From Trebouxia sp. TZW2008 (lineage: Eukaryota > Chlorophyta > Trebouxiophyceae > Trebouxiales > Trebouxiaceae): 64,000 bases of DNA. The notes under the pieces are model-generated. The model made no database searches, had not been told where the DNA came from, and saw nothing but the letters and a program-made list of their open reading frames with translations. This document shows, piece by piece, positions 1-17,100 of the stretch (position 1 is the first letter of the stretch; the number at the start of each line of letters is the position of its first letter). The DNA lies in contig BDIU01000118.1 in the NCBI GenBank assembly GCA_002118135.1, positions 62,001 through 126,000 on the forward strand. Reading direction: 5' to 3'. A program made the position numbers and the translations under genes.

Positions 1-161
1 TGTGCTTTGGTGCCTTGATCATTCTGATGTTTGCAAGGGCACGTCAAGCATGCTGTAAGTACTGTCATGCTGAGCAAGAATTGCAGGCTGGTACATCAGG
101 GAGATTTATGTTTTGTGCTGTCTTCTATCCATACTTCTCAGTGTAGCAGCAACAAGCCTAC

Positions 162-1988
162 CAGGAAGACATTGACTCCACCCCTGTTGCCTCCATGTGT
201 GTTGAGCAGGTGGACTGTTGTGCGTTCCAGCTTGCTCATGGAGTTCTCTAGTAGAGCAAGCTGTGGTGCTGTCACCTGCAATCCAATTTGCGCAAATCAA
301 CTATCTGTATAGCAAAATGTGACAGCTACGAGCACACACTGTAATTGCATGCAAATTTGTTGCATCTCAACACAGCAAACATCAGGACCTGCTCAGACTG
401 TATGACTTCAGAGGCGCATCGTCTGACTACGTAAGCAAATCAAGTGCCATTGGAGCATACTTGTAAACATCAAGCTGTTTGATGACATACTGTCAAACAA
501 GGCAGCTTATAAGAGACTTTGCAGCTGTGCTAAATTAAACAACAAATGCATATATATGGACATGCAGTGATAGGTAGCAGATGCAGCAACTGACAATGCT
601 AATTCGTTGTCTGCTGTGACTCACCCAACGAATGCAGTCTACAAAATAGCAGTCTATAGACTCTTGCAGCAGATCACCAGCATCACTCTTGAGAATGATG
701 GCCAGTTGTCACTGTGCGCTGTGACTCACCCAGTGGATGCAGTCAACTGAACAGCAGTCTATGGACTCTGGCAGCATGTCGTCAGCATCAATTTTCAGGC
801 ACGACATCGCCAATTGTCACTTTGAGCTGTGTAAATGCAGTCTGCCACACAGCAGCCTATAGGGTATTGCAGCATTTCGCCATTCAGACACAACATTGCC
901 AATTGTCACTCTGTGCTGTGGCTTACCCAATGAATGCAGTCTACAGGACAGCAGTCTATGGACTCTTGCAGCATGTCATCAGCATCAATCTTCTGTCCCA
1001 TGGCTCGCGCTCTTCCAAACTCTGGCTCCATCTGATACGTCTTTGGACATACGCTGGTGCAGTTTGTACAGCCTATGCATGTCAGCTCGTCCACAAAGAC
1101 CTGAACCCAAGGCAAGATGTGTGTTAGACGTGCTTGGTTGCAAACAGAGCGTAGAGTAGGCACAAGTGGCCACTGCAAACTGATCAAGCTCACGCGAGCT
1201 CTCTGACATGATGAGCATGTTGTTACAGCGCTTCGAGCACTGAGTTGTTGTCTAGACATTGAATGCTACATGCTGACAGGTCAAATGCACAATTACCTGG
1301 TCACGTTCATACGAGCCATCAGAAAAGGGGTTGACAGCATCGCCAGAAATGCCAACAATAGCATCGTAAGCCGCTCGTTTGTCAGGGTGCTTGAGTGTCT
1401 GCATCGAGAGAGCTCAGCAGTGTGATATCAGCTTTAACATCAGCAAAAGTGAGCTCAGCTGTGAGTGTGTGCTGATACCTCATATATCTCGTTGATGATG
1501 GTTGAGAACTCTTGCGATTCATCAGTTTGGCTGAGGTCAGGGTGACACTCTCTCATCATTGCATAGTAAGCCTTCTTGATTTGGGCATCGTCTGCATTCC
1601 AAGGCTGCATGGCACAAGCAGGACTTAGAACCAGATAGTAGATTTACAGACCAACAGGTGCGGGGAGAAGCGTCAGACGTACAATGCCCAATATGCTGTA
1701 GAAGTCCTCTTCCTCTGGCTCAGACGAAGGTGTTCGTGCGAAAGCAATAGGTTCAGCTTCTGTCGCTGCAGCTGCCGCTGTGACGCGTCGTCCACTGTCG
1801 TGCTGCCGACCAGAGAAGCATGGTGCAGAACTAGACAAAGCTTGTCGAAGCCTCGCAGGGCTTGCAGCTGCATGACTGGCCGCGCTAGACGGGGTCGGGC
1901 GCAAACTGGCTTGTACACCGTGACTATTTCTGATCACGCACGCTTGTGCGCATTCACTGCGAGCAGCAACCGTCATACGGATTGACAT
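162..1988 (-). CDS. Plastid DnaJ-ferredoxin fusion protein (DJC76/77/82-like), 3' end uncertain
   Basis: Exons on the minus strand: 1988-1683, 1604-1479, 1398-1297, 1100-927 and 275-162, all phase 0. The ATG at 1988 opens a Ser/Ala/Arg-rich stretch of about 90 residues that reads as a chloroplast transit peptide. A J domain follows (EEEDFYSILGI, then AYYAMMRECHPDLS with the HPD motif, then HPDKRAAYDAI). After it comes a [4Fe-4S] ferredoxin-like module: the cysteine run CIGCTNCTSVCP, then FGRARAMGQ and a second cluster CCPVDCIHW. The last exon seen (TAPQLALLENSMSKLERTTV) matches the region after the ferredoxin module in plant homologues. These proteins are stromal J-domain co-chaperones with a putative iron-sulfur or redox role. 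The end is unresolved: a GTAGGC donor at 161 implies another exon, while reading through reaches a stop within about ten codons. The intron between exons 4 and 5 carries exon-4 copies. Confidence 0.88.
600..900 (-). repeat. Three extra partial copies of DnaJ-Fd exon 4 in the next intron
   Basis: About 100 bp units at roughly 615-695, 720-800 and 805-895 repeat the 3' end of exon 4 and the start of the following intron. The middle copy still reads KIDADDMLPESIDCCSVDCI, then HW, then a GTGAGT donor. The leftmost reads SDAGDLLQESIDCYFVDCIRW, also followed by GTGAGT. The third is badly decayed. The real exon ends in the same TGG codon followed by GTAAGC. Confidence 0.85.
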
Positions 1989-4719
1989 GGCGAAGACTGG
2001 TTGTATCTCAGTTGCGACCACCGACTTGCGCAAGTTGCGACAACAGAAGCAGCAATGGGTCAATTAAAGTTGGTGTGGCACTCGTGGAGCACGTGGCTTC
2101 TGTCAGGGCCAATTTAGGCCAGAAGATCGCTGCCATACACTTTCACTGTACTGTTGTACCTTTGTATTGAATGCTTTTGCGACGTGACACCATTGTGAGC
2201 GATGTGATTAATCAGTACAGCTCACATCTCGGTCTGCCACCAACACACATGTTGCGCTCTTGATCATCGGATGGCCAACAGTAGCCAACGCTCAAACACA
2301 TGTATGATTTAGCTTGATGAAACCTGCTCCACATGATATATTATGCGTATGCTGCATGTTGTTATGCCGTGCATGATTGCATGCATAGTCGTTGATGTAT
2401 GCTTGTTCTGCTTACCAGACCTCTCGCGCTTCATGAGCATGGCATATTATCAACCCTTGAACAATTGCTGCTCTAGATCTAGTTGTGGTCAAGCGCAACT
2501 CTAGATCTGGCAAGTCTTCCTTCTAAAGCTATGCAACAGCCACAATAGCAGGAGAGCTCTAATGTCAGTAACTCCTCCTGCATAAATGAGGTATGGCTTG
2601 GATTTCTCCGTGTCGAATGGCATGCAACTGTTGACCTGTGTACACTTATACGCCTGACTACCATGAGCCAATTGAAGTGATGAAGTCAATGGAGATGCCT
2701 TTGGCTTTGTGTGCTGCTATATGTACTGCATTACTGCAGGAGGGACACGCTCTTGCTTTCCTGTCTATGCAATGGCTATGTAATGGTGTTGAGGGTGAAG
2801 GTTGGTGCTGTGCATGTCTGGCTCACAAGTCAATTGTGTGTGTTGTCAATGTCAACTGTTTGAAAGCATGCTCTATTGTGCAGACATGTCAAGAAGTGAT
2901 CACCTCATCAGCTGGTGAAGTTGTCACTCTAGTAAGTAGTGGGTGGTGTTGAGCGACTACATGTGTGTGTCATTGCTGTACGCCACAGTGCCTGTGTGCA
3001 CTGTGAGCAGGGCAGGCATAATGGCGTGTTGAACTCTCAGTCTTGCAAGGGGTTTGATGAACTGATCACTCGTTGAATCCTGCAGAGGATGTCAGCTGCC
3101 ATTATGTTTGACGCTGACTGCAGACGCTTATGTGTTGAGCTGACTGTGGTCAGTGCACCGTCCTGAAGTTTCACCGTCTTGACCATGTAAGTCCTGTCTT
3201 ACAGCATAAAGCAATTGCAGATGACAACCACTAGGTCATCTGGGTCGGAGCAGTCCAACTGAAAGGTTTGGGGTACATCTTGCTGATCTCTTGCATTGCG
3301 TGAGACCACATGAAATGGACTACAAGACACTGCTGTATTTTCTGTTCCAACAGCTTGTGTTGTGAACACAGCCTTAAAGGATAAAGAGCATGTCCTTGAA
3401 AAGGTGATGCAATGTAGAGTTCTTCAAGATTTGCATGTGTCAATGTGCTGGCTGCATATGAACACACAGCATCAAAGTCTTGGCGCATACAGCAGACTTG
3501 CTGTAAGCTATCTGAGTTAAAGGCCACATTATGCAGTATATTCTGAAATCAGGAGCTTGAAACTTGCCTGCATTCTGCGCATTTTCGCTCAGGCAAATTC
3601 TGCAGTCGGGAGCGATCGCACGTGTGACTCAAGCTTGCAATCTTGCGTAAAATCCGTTCCCACGCAAGGCCTCAGTTTAAACTCGATGCATGCTGCTTGT
3701 GAGCGCAACTCCACAACTCTATGCACAGATCAAGCATGAAGGGCATCAGCAAGGATACATGCAAGCCGAGTACGAAGTTGAGGTGGCAAATGGTAGATGC
3801 ACGGCCTAAATATATGGCGTGCTTAGGTCTTGAAGATTGGGAGCACAGACGCTGCAGCTCCAGCGACAGCAGCACCCACAAATGCTATCGACCTTGCAAC
3901 GAGTTGCCGCGATCCTACTGGTATGCATTGACTTCTGCACAACAGCAATGTCGGCAAACACTCTTGCCCAAGAAAGAAGGTTGGCAGGCACAGGAAGGGT
4001 TTGGCCCATCCCATATTCCCTCACCCATGCAAAACGGAAAACACGTATTTATATACAATTTAGTGTGGTGTGCTATATCGCAGATGAAGCCACAGCTTTC
4101 TCAGAGAGATGCAGCTATTAAATACATATGTACAGTCATGCGTACACATACTTACATGTTTATGTAATACCATCGAAGACAGCACCAAGAAGCCCGAGAA
4201 GATCTTCGACAGAGATCGTGCAGTCGGCATCCCATGCATCCGGCTGGCCAGCCTATTTGCCATGGCATTTGGAACGCGGTCTCTACCCGCTGCATGCCAG
4301 AACGGAAGACAAGAAGACAAGACCAAAAGGTACTCCCAAGGTAAGTATGTCCAAGGTAAGTACGTCTACGCTTTGATCATGAGTATAAATTTGCGTGCAT
4401 TCGTGGTGGATCGAGGCTTCGCACAACCCGACCCTTGCTGATGTGACACTTTGCTGCTGTGACACCCATGCTCCTTATCTTATTCACACTATTGAATTTG
4501 CAGTGGCTGTCTGCGCACAAGTGGGTAGTTGCACATGCCACCACAGTCAACAAACTGCAGTGCTTAAACACCATGACCAATCGTGCCTGCAATTTGCCTA
4601 CATGTTTGCATGCCCTGATTCACAGGCAGCCTCTCCATGCGGAACTCATGCAGCAGCTCTGTGTAGACATCAATGAAGTAGCTTCTGATCTTCAGGCAAC
4701 CTGACAAGTGAAACCTAGT
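1989..4719. other. Intergenic stretch, no gene I can support
   Basis: Open frames here (for example about 100 codons on the minus strand at 3231-3527 and on the plus strand at 2638-2952) start without an ATG and show no recognisable domain or convincing splice structure. The stretch from about 4120 to 4345 belongs to a dispersed repeat seen again, inverted, at 46915-47110. An unannotated exon of an unknown gene cannot be excluded. Confidence 0.5.
4120..4345 (+). repeat. Dispersed repeat, copy A (partner inverted at 46915-47110)
   Basis: The shared core includes the words gatcttcgacagagat, cggtctctacccgctgcatg and aagacaagaccaaaaggtac, found in inverse orientation about 42 kb away. Translated, both copies give IFDRD, then a GIP or SIP motif, then a Q-N/E-R-K-T/G-R-Q-D run, so it may derive from a mobile-element coding region. 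No complete element or terminal repeats were recognised. Confidence 0.6.
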
Positions 4720-7414
4720 TTAATACTTGGCATTGACAATATTATCCATCTTTTTGAAGGGAATGAAGTCCTCTGGGAACCCTTCACCTTTGGCTGGCAC
4801 ATATTGAAACACGCCCTGCAACGACATCGATATCATCCCTTGTAAACTCAAAGTTCTGGCAGACATGCCTAACTCGCTTGCAGTTATGCAGTCGCTGGCG
4901 TAAGCGGACAGAAGCGATGCAACTCAGGAATTTTCTCAGGCAGTTCGACAGGGGTGTGAGCAAGACTGATTTAAGTCAATAGCATACGCACAAAAAGACA
5001 GCACAGCTTCAGTCAGATTTCAGCTTGATACAGCAGCGTCAGCAGCGACAACTGCAATGACTATGCTCTGTGCAGAATTGTGCAGCATATGCATCAGCTT
5101 AGGCGCGGGCGGTATTGCAGATACTCTCATGCACAGGTGACCTTTGAGTCCCATACACATGAAAGACGCTGGAACAGAGTGCATACCCAAGGGAGATGAC
5201 TGCGTCTTGCAATGTCACTAAGAGAGTAAGCCTCCCACTCTGGTATGCTTGCCCACCTGCAGACCAATTGTCAGCGCCTGAACAAGATCTCCCTGCTTGC
5301 ACAAAGCGAAGCAGCTGCAGACTTCAAGTGCTATGCAGAAATTTGGATTACTGTATGCGGACGTGCGTAACAAAAGGGGTTGTGCATCAAGTGTCAACAA
5401 GCGGCATTCCTAGCCTGTGAACCCGTCACAACGTGATTCATGGCATTTGCAGATGAGCAAGCTCCAGAACTATCCTGCAGTTAGACAGCAACTTGCATCT
5501 TGCAGTGAACGGTAAGCACTCTGCTCACAGCAGACATGTATGTATATGCTTGCGAATATTATATCAGGAGCCTATAAACCTGGAAGCAGCCAAGGCAGCA
5601 AATTTGACTGGTGACGGGCCAGCAATGTGGCTTGTGCACCCGTGTCCATTCCTACATTTGCAGCCTATCGTCTTGCTGCTTCAATAACCAGGCATTGCAT
5701 TGCAGTGAGTGAGCTCAGTCATGTTACCAAAATCTGAATATCTCAAAGTGGCATGAAAGGTTGACCAGTGTCGGAGCAGAAGCTGTTACAACTAAGCACA
5801 ATCATTCAAAACTGTTGCAACTCAGCAAAAGAAATACGATGATATGCAAGCCCACCTGCTAGTGGTCACAAAGTCAGAGCCCTCTGTCTGCTCTAAGGAG
5901 AAACCTTTGAAGCCAGACATCTGCTGCATCACAGACTCCCTCTCTTGCCAAGTCTCCTCGAATTCCTGTATCTTGTCCTCGGGCACTATAAATCTGTGCA
6001 CACGGACAGAGACATGTGTGTTAGCCATGCAGAAGCCATCTTGGCTGCTGTACACTAGTACCCACATGCACAAGCACCCTGCAGTTTGGCGCTTGTTGCG
6101 GCGCGACAATCGCAATCTCATGTGCCCCTTAGCACAAAGGGGCAGAAGTTTAATGCAGTGGACGATAAATGCAGAGGAACTCAAAGGCTGGCTTGCTGCC
6201 AAGGAGACTGTGAGTCAGCCCTAGCATGGTGACATGCATGACTCATAATGGGCCATGCATGACACATTCAGGGGCTTCACACTCACATAACACCCAGTGA
6301 CACACTGCAGCTTTGCTGGGCTTCAAGAGGCAGCTGCCAGACCGGCTGCAAACAGACCTGCACGCGTCTGGTTCTGTGACATGCAGCTGGCCTTGCATGT
6401 CAAAAGGTGTCAGCTGGTATCACACCTGTTGACATTGTTGAAGCCTTTTGAGGGCTGAGTCTTAGGCTTGGCCTTCGGGGGAGCCTCACCAGGAGCCTTG
6501 GGGGCTGTGGCTTGGCCAGGCTGATTGGATGGTGTAGACCCATTTGCCTGAGCGCCATTTAGCCTTGGATCTGAGCCCTTCCCGCTTGAGGCTTGCTGCA
6601 AGCATACTATGCTTTGACTGTATTCCCTATTGGTAGTGGTGTGAGACATGCTGCACAAAGTGTACAAAGTGTGCAGATGCAGCATGGCGTTCAGAATTGA
6701 GGCTTGCCAACACGAGCTATGGATGCTGGTATATCAAGCCTGAAGCAATCACGCTTCAACAAGCTCGGCTCTTGTTGAATCAGGCGCCAGATTGCTGCAA
6801 GCAGCAGCAAGGACTACCTTGGTTCGCCAAGCAGCTATCCATTTCCTTGCACTTTCTGCATTGTGAGAATTGGGCTGAGCTTCTTGGGCTTGGTGGGCAA
6901 TGGCCTGCAAGGAAACTTTTCAGCACCATGCCTCAAGTAGCTGCTGTGCAACACTGCCCAAAGGCTGAAGGCTTATGACTTGCAGCACATACAGCTCAGG
7001 CACTGATCCAATGTGAGGAAAGCATCTGGCTGACACCCTCCAGAGCATGATGCAAAGCTCATGCATTTGTGCAGTCCAGTAAGGAGCATGCAACAACATT
7101 TTGGACTAGCGTTATGGTGATTCAGGCAGCTTTTATGACAAGGACAACTGCCAGCCGTGTTTGCCAACCTGAGGCTTGCCTCCCTGAGCCGCCGCTGCGA
7201 TGCTAGACCGCTTTTGACTCGCGGGAGGTTGCAATAGCTGCAACCGCACGAAAACGCACGCTCCCCGCACAGACTGAGGGCAACCGGAGGAAACTTGGTT
7301 CTGGAGTTGCGCACAAGGTCGCGCTTGGAAAGAACGTCCCTGAGTTTGCCGTCTGCAGTCTGCGAATGCGGCCGAAGGTTTTACGGTCTGCACATGCCCG
7401 CTGGCCGTCAGCAT
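4720..7414 (-). CDS. Plastid ABM-domain protein, haem-oxygenase-like (LFO1/IsdG type)
   Basis: Exons: 7414-7169, 6595-6426, 5993-5856, 5256-5187, 4815-4720 (stop TAA). The phases agree and give about 239 residues. The ATG at 7414 starts a transit-peptide-like region rich in Ser, Gln and Arg. A Pro/Ala/Lys linker follows (about residues 83-130), then the antibiotic-biosynthesis-monooxygenase (ABM) fold: NNVNRFIVPEDKIQEFEETW across the exon 2/3 junction, then FKGFSLEQTEGSDFV, WASIPEWEAYSLSDIARRSH and a C-terminal block VPAKGEGFPEDFIPFK. That last block recurs, from memory, in algal low-iron-induced ABM proteins. ABM enzymes of the IsdG type degrade haem, and algal relatives are proposed plastid haem oxygenases. 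The third intron is flanked by the direct repeat GCAGGTGGGC, so either junction assignment gives the same mRNA. The gene is divergent from NTRC. Confidence 0.82.
5070..5165 (+). repeat. Short dispersed repeat, copy 1
   Basis: The word attgtgcagcatatgcatca followed by gcttagg recurs at about 14705 in a KRI1 intron, and flanking similarity extends about 90 bp (a calcium-like cagatac block and a ttgagtc/tctcaaagtc end). Both copies lie inside introns. No terminal repeats were seen. Confidence 0.55.
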
Positions 7415-13150
<5,736 letters not shown>

Positions 13151-14107
13151 CTGAGAGGATTGAGTGCAAGCAAGCGGGTGCAGATGTGCTGCCAGAAAAC
13201 TTGACAGAGCAGAGAAAAGGGAAAAAAGACAAGTCTACGCTGCTAGGCATCATAACGGGAGCCCATTGGCAGCCCGGGATGGCTGCTCTCAGAGCAGCAA
13301 ACACTGGCAGAGCAAGTATGCAGCATGAGGCAGCTGCATCTACATTTTTGTGAGGGTATCCATGTGAGACATGTCACAGTCCACCAGCAGGATGCAGTTT
13401 TGTCGGTGGCAAGGGTCATGCTGTTTGTCAGGTGTATTTGCTAAGGTCTTTCTGGCCCCAATACAGAGTGCATTGTGCAGATGGCAGCAGTTGACCAGTG
13501 TCACTTTGCTAAATCATTGATCATTTTGAGCTAAAGTTGCTGAACGCCATTTATTATGCTGCAGCTTTTGCGTTCTGTTGACCTTCTGTGTTGAACATGT
13601 CACTTTTTGCAATTCAGCTGCACTTGCGCAGTTCCATTTGGCCTGCCTGCATTCTGATGATCATACTGCGCAACTGCAGCTCTTTGATCGAAATTGTCAT
13701 ACGACATAGAACACATGGCATTTGCCTCACAAAGAAATGAGGTTGCAATGCCAACTTCGGGGACAGATACAAAGCCTTAAGGTTAAGCTTGTAGGCTTAG
13801 CCAGTCTATACACGTCTGCAACTTTACCCCCATGGCTGCCATGTTGTGAGGACACAAAATGATAAGCGCTGCCAAATTGTGCATTGCTTTGAGCCCTTGC
13901 TGCAACTGCAGTAGGGCACATAGGAGGGTGCCTGCAGCTGCTGCTATGCTTTGCAAGAAACGCACGTGTTACGGCGAAGCAGCTCCTTGCGGACATCAGG
14001 GACAGTGCAACAGCCGCTGTCGTCAAGCTATCGCGCACTACAGCGCTGTCACGCCGTCATCGCATCGCAGACTGCAAGCACACACCAAGCCGCCGCCGTG
14101 TTTGGAG
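13151..14107. other. Intergenic region between NTRC and KRI1
   Basis: This interval should contain the NTRC 3' UTR and the KRI1 promoter. The last 200 bp before 14108 are richer in CpG, as at other gene starts in the window. No further gene is supported; a 100-codon minus-strand frame at 13727-14038 overlaps the KRI1 leader and shows no domain. Confidence 0.5.
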
Positions 14108-17100
14108 ATGCAGGGTAAGTCGGCCCAGCTCTTTGACGGAGGCGACACAGAGCGCGAGCCTGTCGACCTGGAGCTCACTGTCAACACAGAGTATGCAAGA
14201 CGACTGCAGGTCAGCTTGAGTGCGCTGCAGCGCGACAACGTTGCCAGGCTACGCCGAGTTGAACGAGTTCTGTTGCAAACGCTGCATCTTGAGGCGTAGC
14301 CTGCCTGTGTAGCATAACAAGCAGCGCGAGGAGCTTCACAGACTTCAGGAGCGGCACCCGGAGATCGCTGCCAGGGCTGCTGTGCGTGCAACAAATGTCC
14401 AAGTGTCTGACTCAGACGAGGAGAGCTCAGAGGAAGATGAGGTGTGCACTGGGTGCAACGAACTCTGCACACAAGCATGCATTGCAGCCATCATGTAAAT
14501 CGTCTCACCTGTGCATACAATCAACTTACACACATAGCAGGGTGTGCATCTGTATGCTACTCTCTTCTTGACAAGTTAGTGTCAAGTCTTCATGCTTGGC
14601 TCAGCACTTGTGGTGGGCAGGTTACAGCGCAGCTACAGTTCAGTCCACAGATTACACAAATGCAGCAGGGCCAGCAACGGCTATTGCACAATTGGTATTC
14701 CGCGTGTGATTGTGCAGCATATGCATCAGCTTAGGTGTGAGTGATGTCACAGATACGCTTGTGTCGAACTGACTTTCAGGTCTCAAAGTCTTCATGCTTG
14801 GCAGGATGATGGCTACATCTCAAGCAAGGTGGAGAAGCAAATATTTGAAACCATGTCCAAAATACGCAATCGCGACAGCAGCATCTATGACAGCAACAAG
14901 CATTTCTTTGCTGAGCCCACTGAAGACAACAAGTCTGACCGGGCTGGCAAATCCAGAAAGAAGAGCAAGCCTAACAAGCCAATGCTCCTGAAAGATGTTA
15001 TAGCACAGCAGGTACAGTCATCTCCTGCAGTTGATGCCTATGAACAGCAGCCACTGCATTCAGACAAACTCAGACAGGCCTTGATTTGACAAGGTTCGCC
15101 AAGCTGTGCTGCATGATTTATCCATGTTCTGTGCAGCGGACAACTCCAGCGTATATGTTGACAGATGGTGCATACGTGCAAGCTATCAGATCTTCTATGC
15201 TACTGTTTCTTGCAGGCATTAGAGCATGGAGCAGAGGCTGCAGAGAGTGATGAAGAAGACAATGAGCAGCCAGCTGACCCAACTTACGTGCAGGAGCAGC
15301 AAGATCTGAAGCGCAGCTTCCTTCAGGTATGTTGATGCTGCTGCTCAGTTCATCTGCATGTTGAACTTGACTCTGCCATGCCTCAGGTGATGTGTCATCA
15401 GCTACAGTGCATGCACATGACCAGTCGTTTGTTATGCTGCTGATTGCCATCAAAAGCGGCTGGTCAGCTGGAGTCTGACTTTCATGTCAGAAGACAAACT
15501 GCTGATGATCATCCTGACAAGCAGCATCTTGTTCTCATCATGTGGCGCAGCTTTGCTGCATCAGGGCAGCATCCCAAGCAAGATGTCTAAAACACAAATG
15601 CTGTGGATGTGTAGGCTGTCGAAGCTGAGGAGTCACAAGCAGGTGATGATGAACTTGGTGGCGGCGTGCTGCGCAAACGGCAGCGAGTCAGTGCTCAGGA
15701 GCAACAGTCTGATGCAGACGCTGCAGATCTGCAACAGGTCTGTCTTCTGCAACTCCTGCAATGCACATCAACATGGTGAATGGCACAAATGGTGAATGGC
15801 ACAAAGGCAAAAACTGTTCTTGCTGAGTGACTGCATGCAGAAGCTATCTGGCGCCAAAGATCAGATTGTGGCTTGAAGTCTCAGCGTTACAGAAGTTGCA
15901 GAAGGAAAGGGAAAACAAACTGCTGTCTCTTGTTTGTATCAAGATGAAGGGTGAATGACACAAAAGCGAAAACCGCTTTTTGCCCAGTGACTGCATGCAG
16001 AAGCTTTTTGCTGCCAAAGGTTAGACTGTGGCTGCAGCTCTTGAATGATCTGAATCCAATGTGCTGTGCAGTCTCTGGACAAGTACTTTGGAACTGATGG
16101 ACCTTTGAATGAAGACGACAAGTTCCTGAGGCATTATGTGTTGAACAAGGTACAGCTTGTCAGCTTTTTTATTGCGTACAGTCACAATGCAAGTGATGTC
16201 CTGCAGTCATCTTGCATCCCTGTCATTGTGTCGTGTGTCATCACTTGCAAGACACCACAATTTCAAGCCCCTGTTGTGCCCTGACTCTTTATGATGAAGA
16301 GCAGCAGATTTTTTGCTGACACAGGTGCACTCGACTTGTGCCGTCGCTTGAGAGTCTAATGTATTGTTTGCGTTTCCTGTTGCTAGCAAAGGTTCAGTGA
16401 GGAAATTAAGAATGCAGGGATGGGTAGATGCTGACAACAATGGGGTGCCAGCTTATGAGGAGATTTTGCTGACACACTGGTGCATTTGATACATTTTCTA
16501 CTGCTAGATTGGTTCAAAGAGGAATGAAACTGTGAAACTGCAGGGATGGGTAGATGCTGATACTGAAGGGGTGCCAGCTTATGAGGAGATTGTGGGAGCT
16601 CATGATGACGAGGATGAAGCATATGATGAGCAAGCAGATCAATTTGAGGCTGCCTATAATTTCAGATTCGAGGTCAGCTCAGCTCAAAAAGCTTATCTTA
16701 CTGCATGCATCAATCAGCTTGTATTACATGTTGTCTTTTGACACAACTGTCAAACCAGAAAAGGCAGCATGCCAGCTTTCCCACCGTCACGTTCTGCTGC
16801 AGCATTGCCAACACATCTCTGCACTTGCAGCACAAAATGTATACAGACCATCAAGCACCATATTCTTCAGTATCTTATACTCCCAAAAACTTGCATGTGA
16901 TGCACTAGCGCGGATGTATTGAGCTTTTCACAGTTTGCACTGCATTTTAGTAGTCTATACTCTCAAATACTCAAGTATTGCATATCAGTGTATGACATTA
17001 TGCGTATTGAGGCACATATGGTGCTTCACTGACACAGACCATATGCGCCTCAAGACAGCTCACAATCTGATGTCTTCATTCAGCATTGCCGAATGTTACT

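Noticed and set aside
2638..2952. Plus-strand frame with clustered Cys residues resembling a MYND-type finger
   Set aside because: The Cys spacing does not fit MYND or other fingers I know, there is no His at the right place, and the frame starts without ATG.
3231..3527. Minus-strand open frame of about 98 codons
   Set aside because: It begins with GTG, has no domain and no convincing splice sites; a frame of this length is expected by chance in 2.7 kb.
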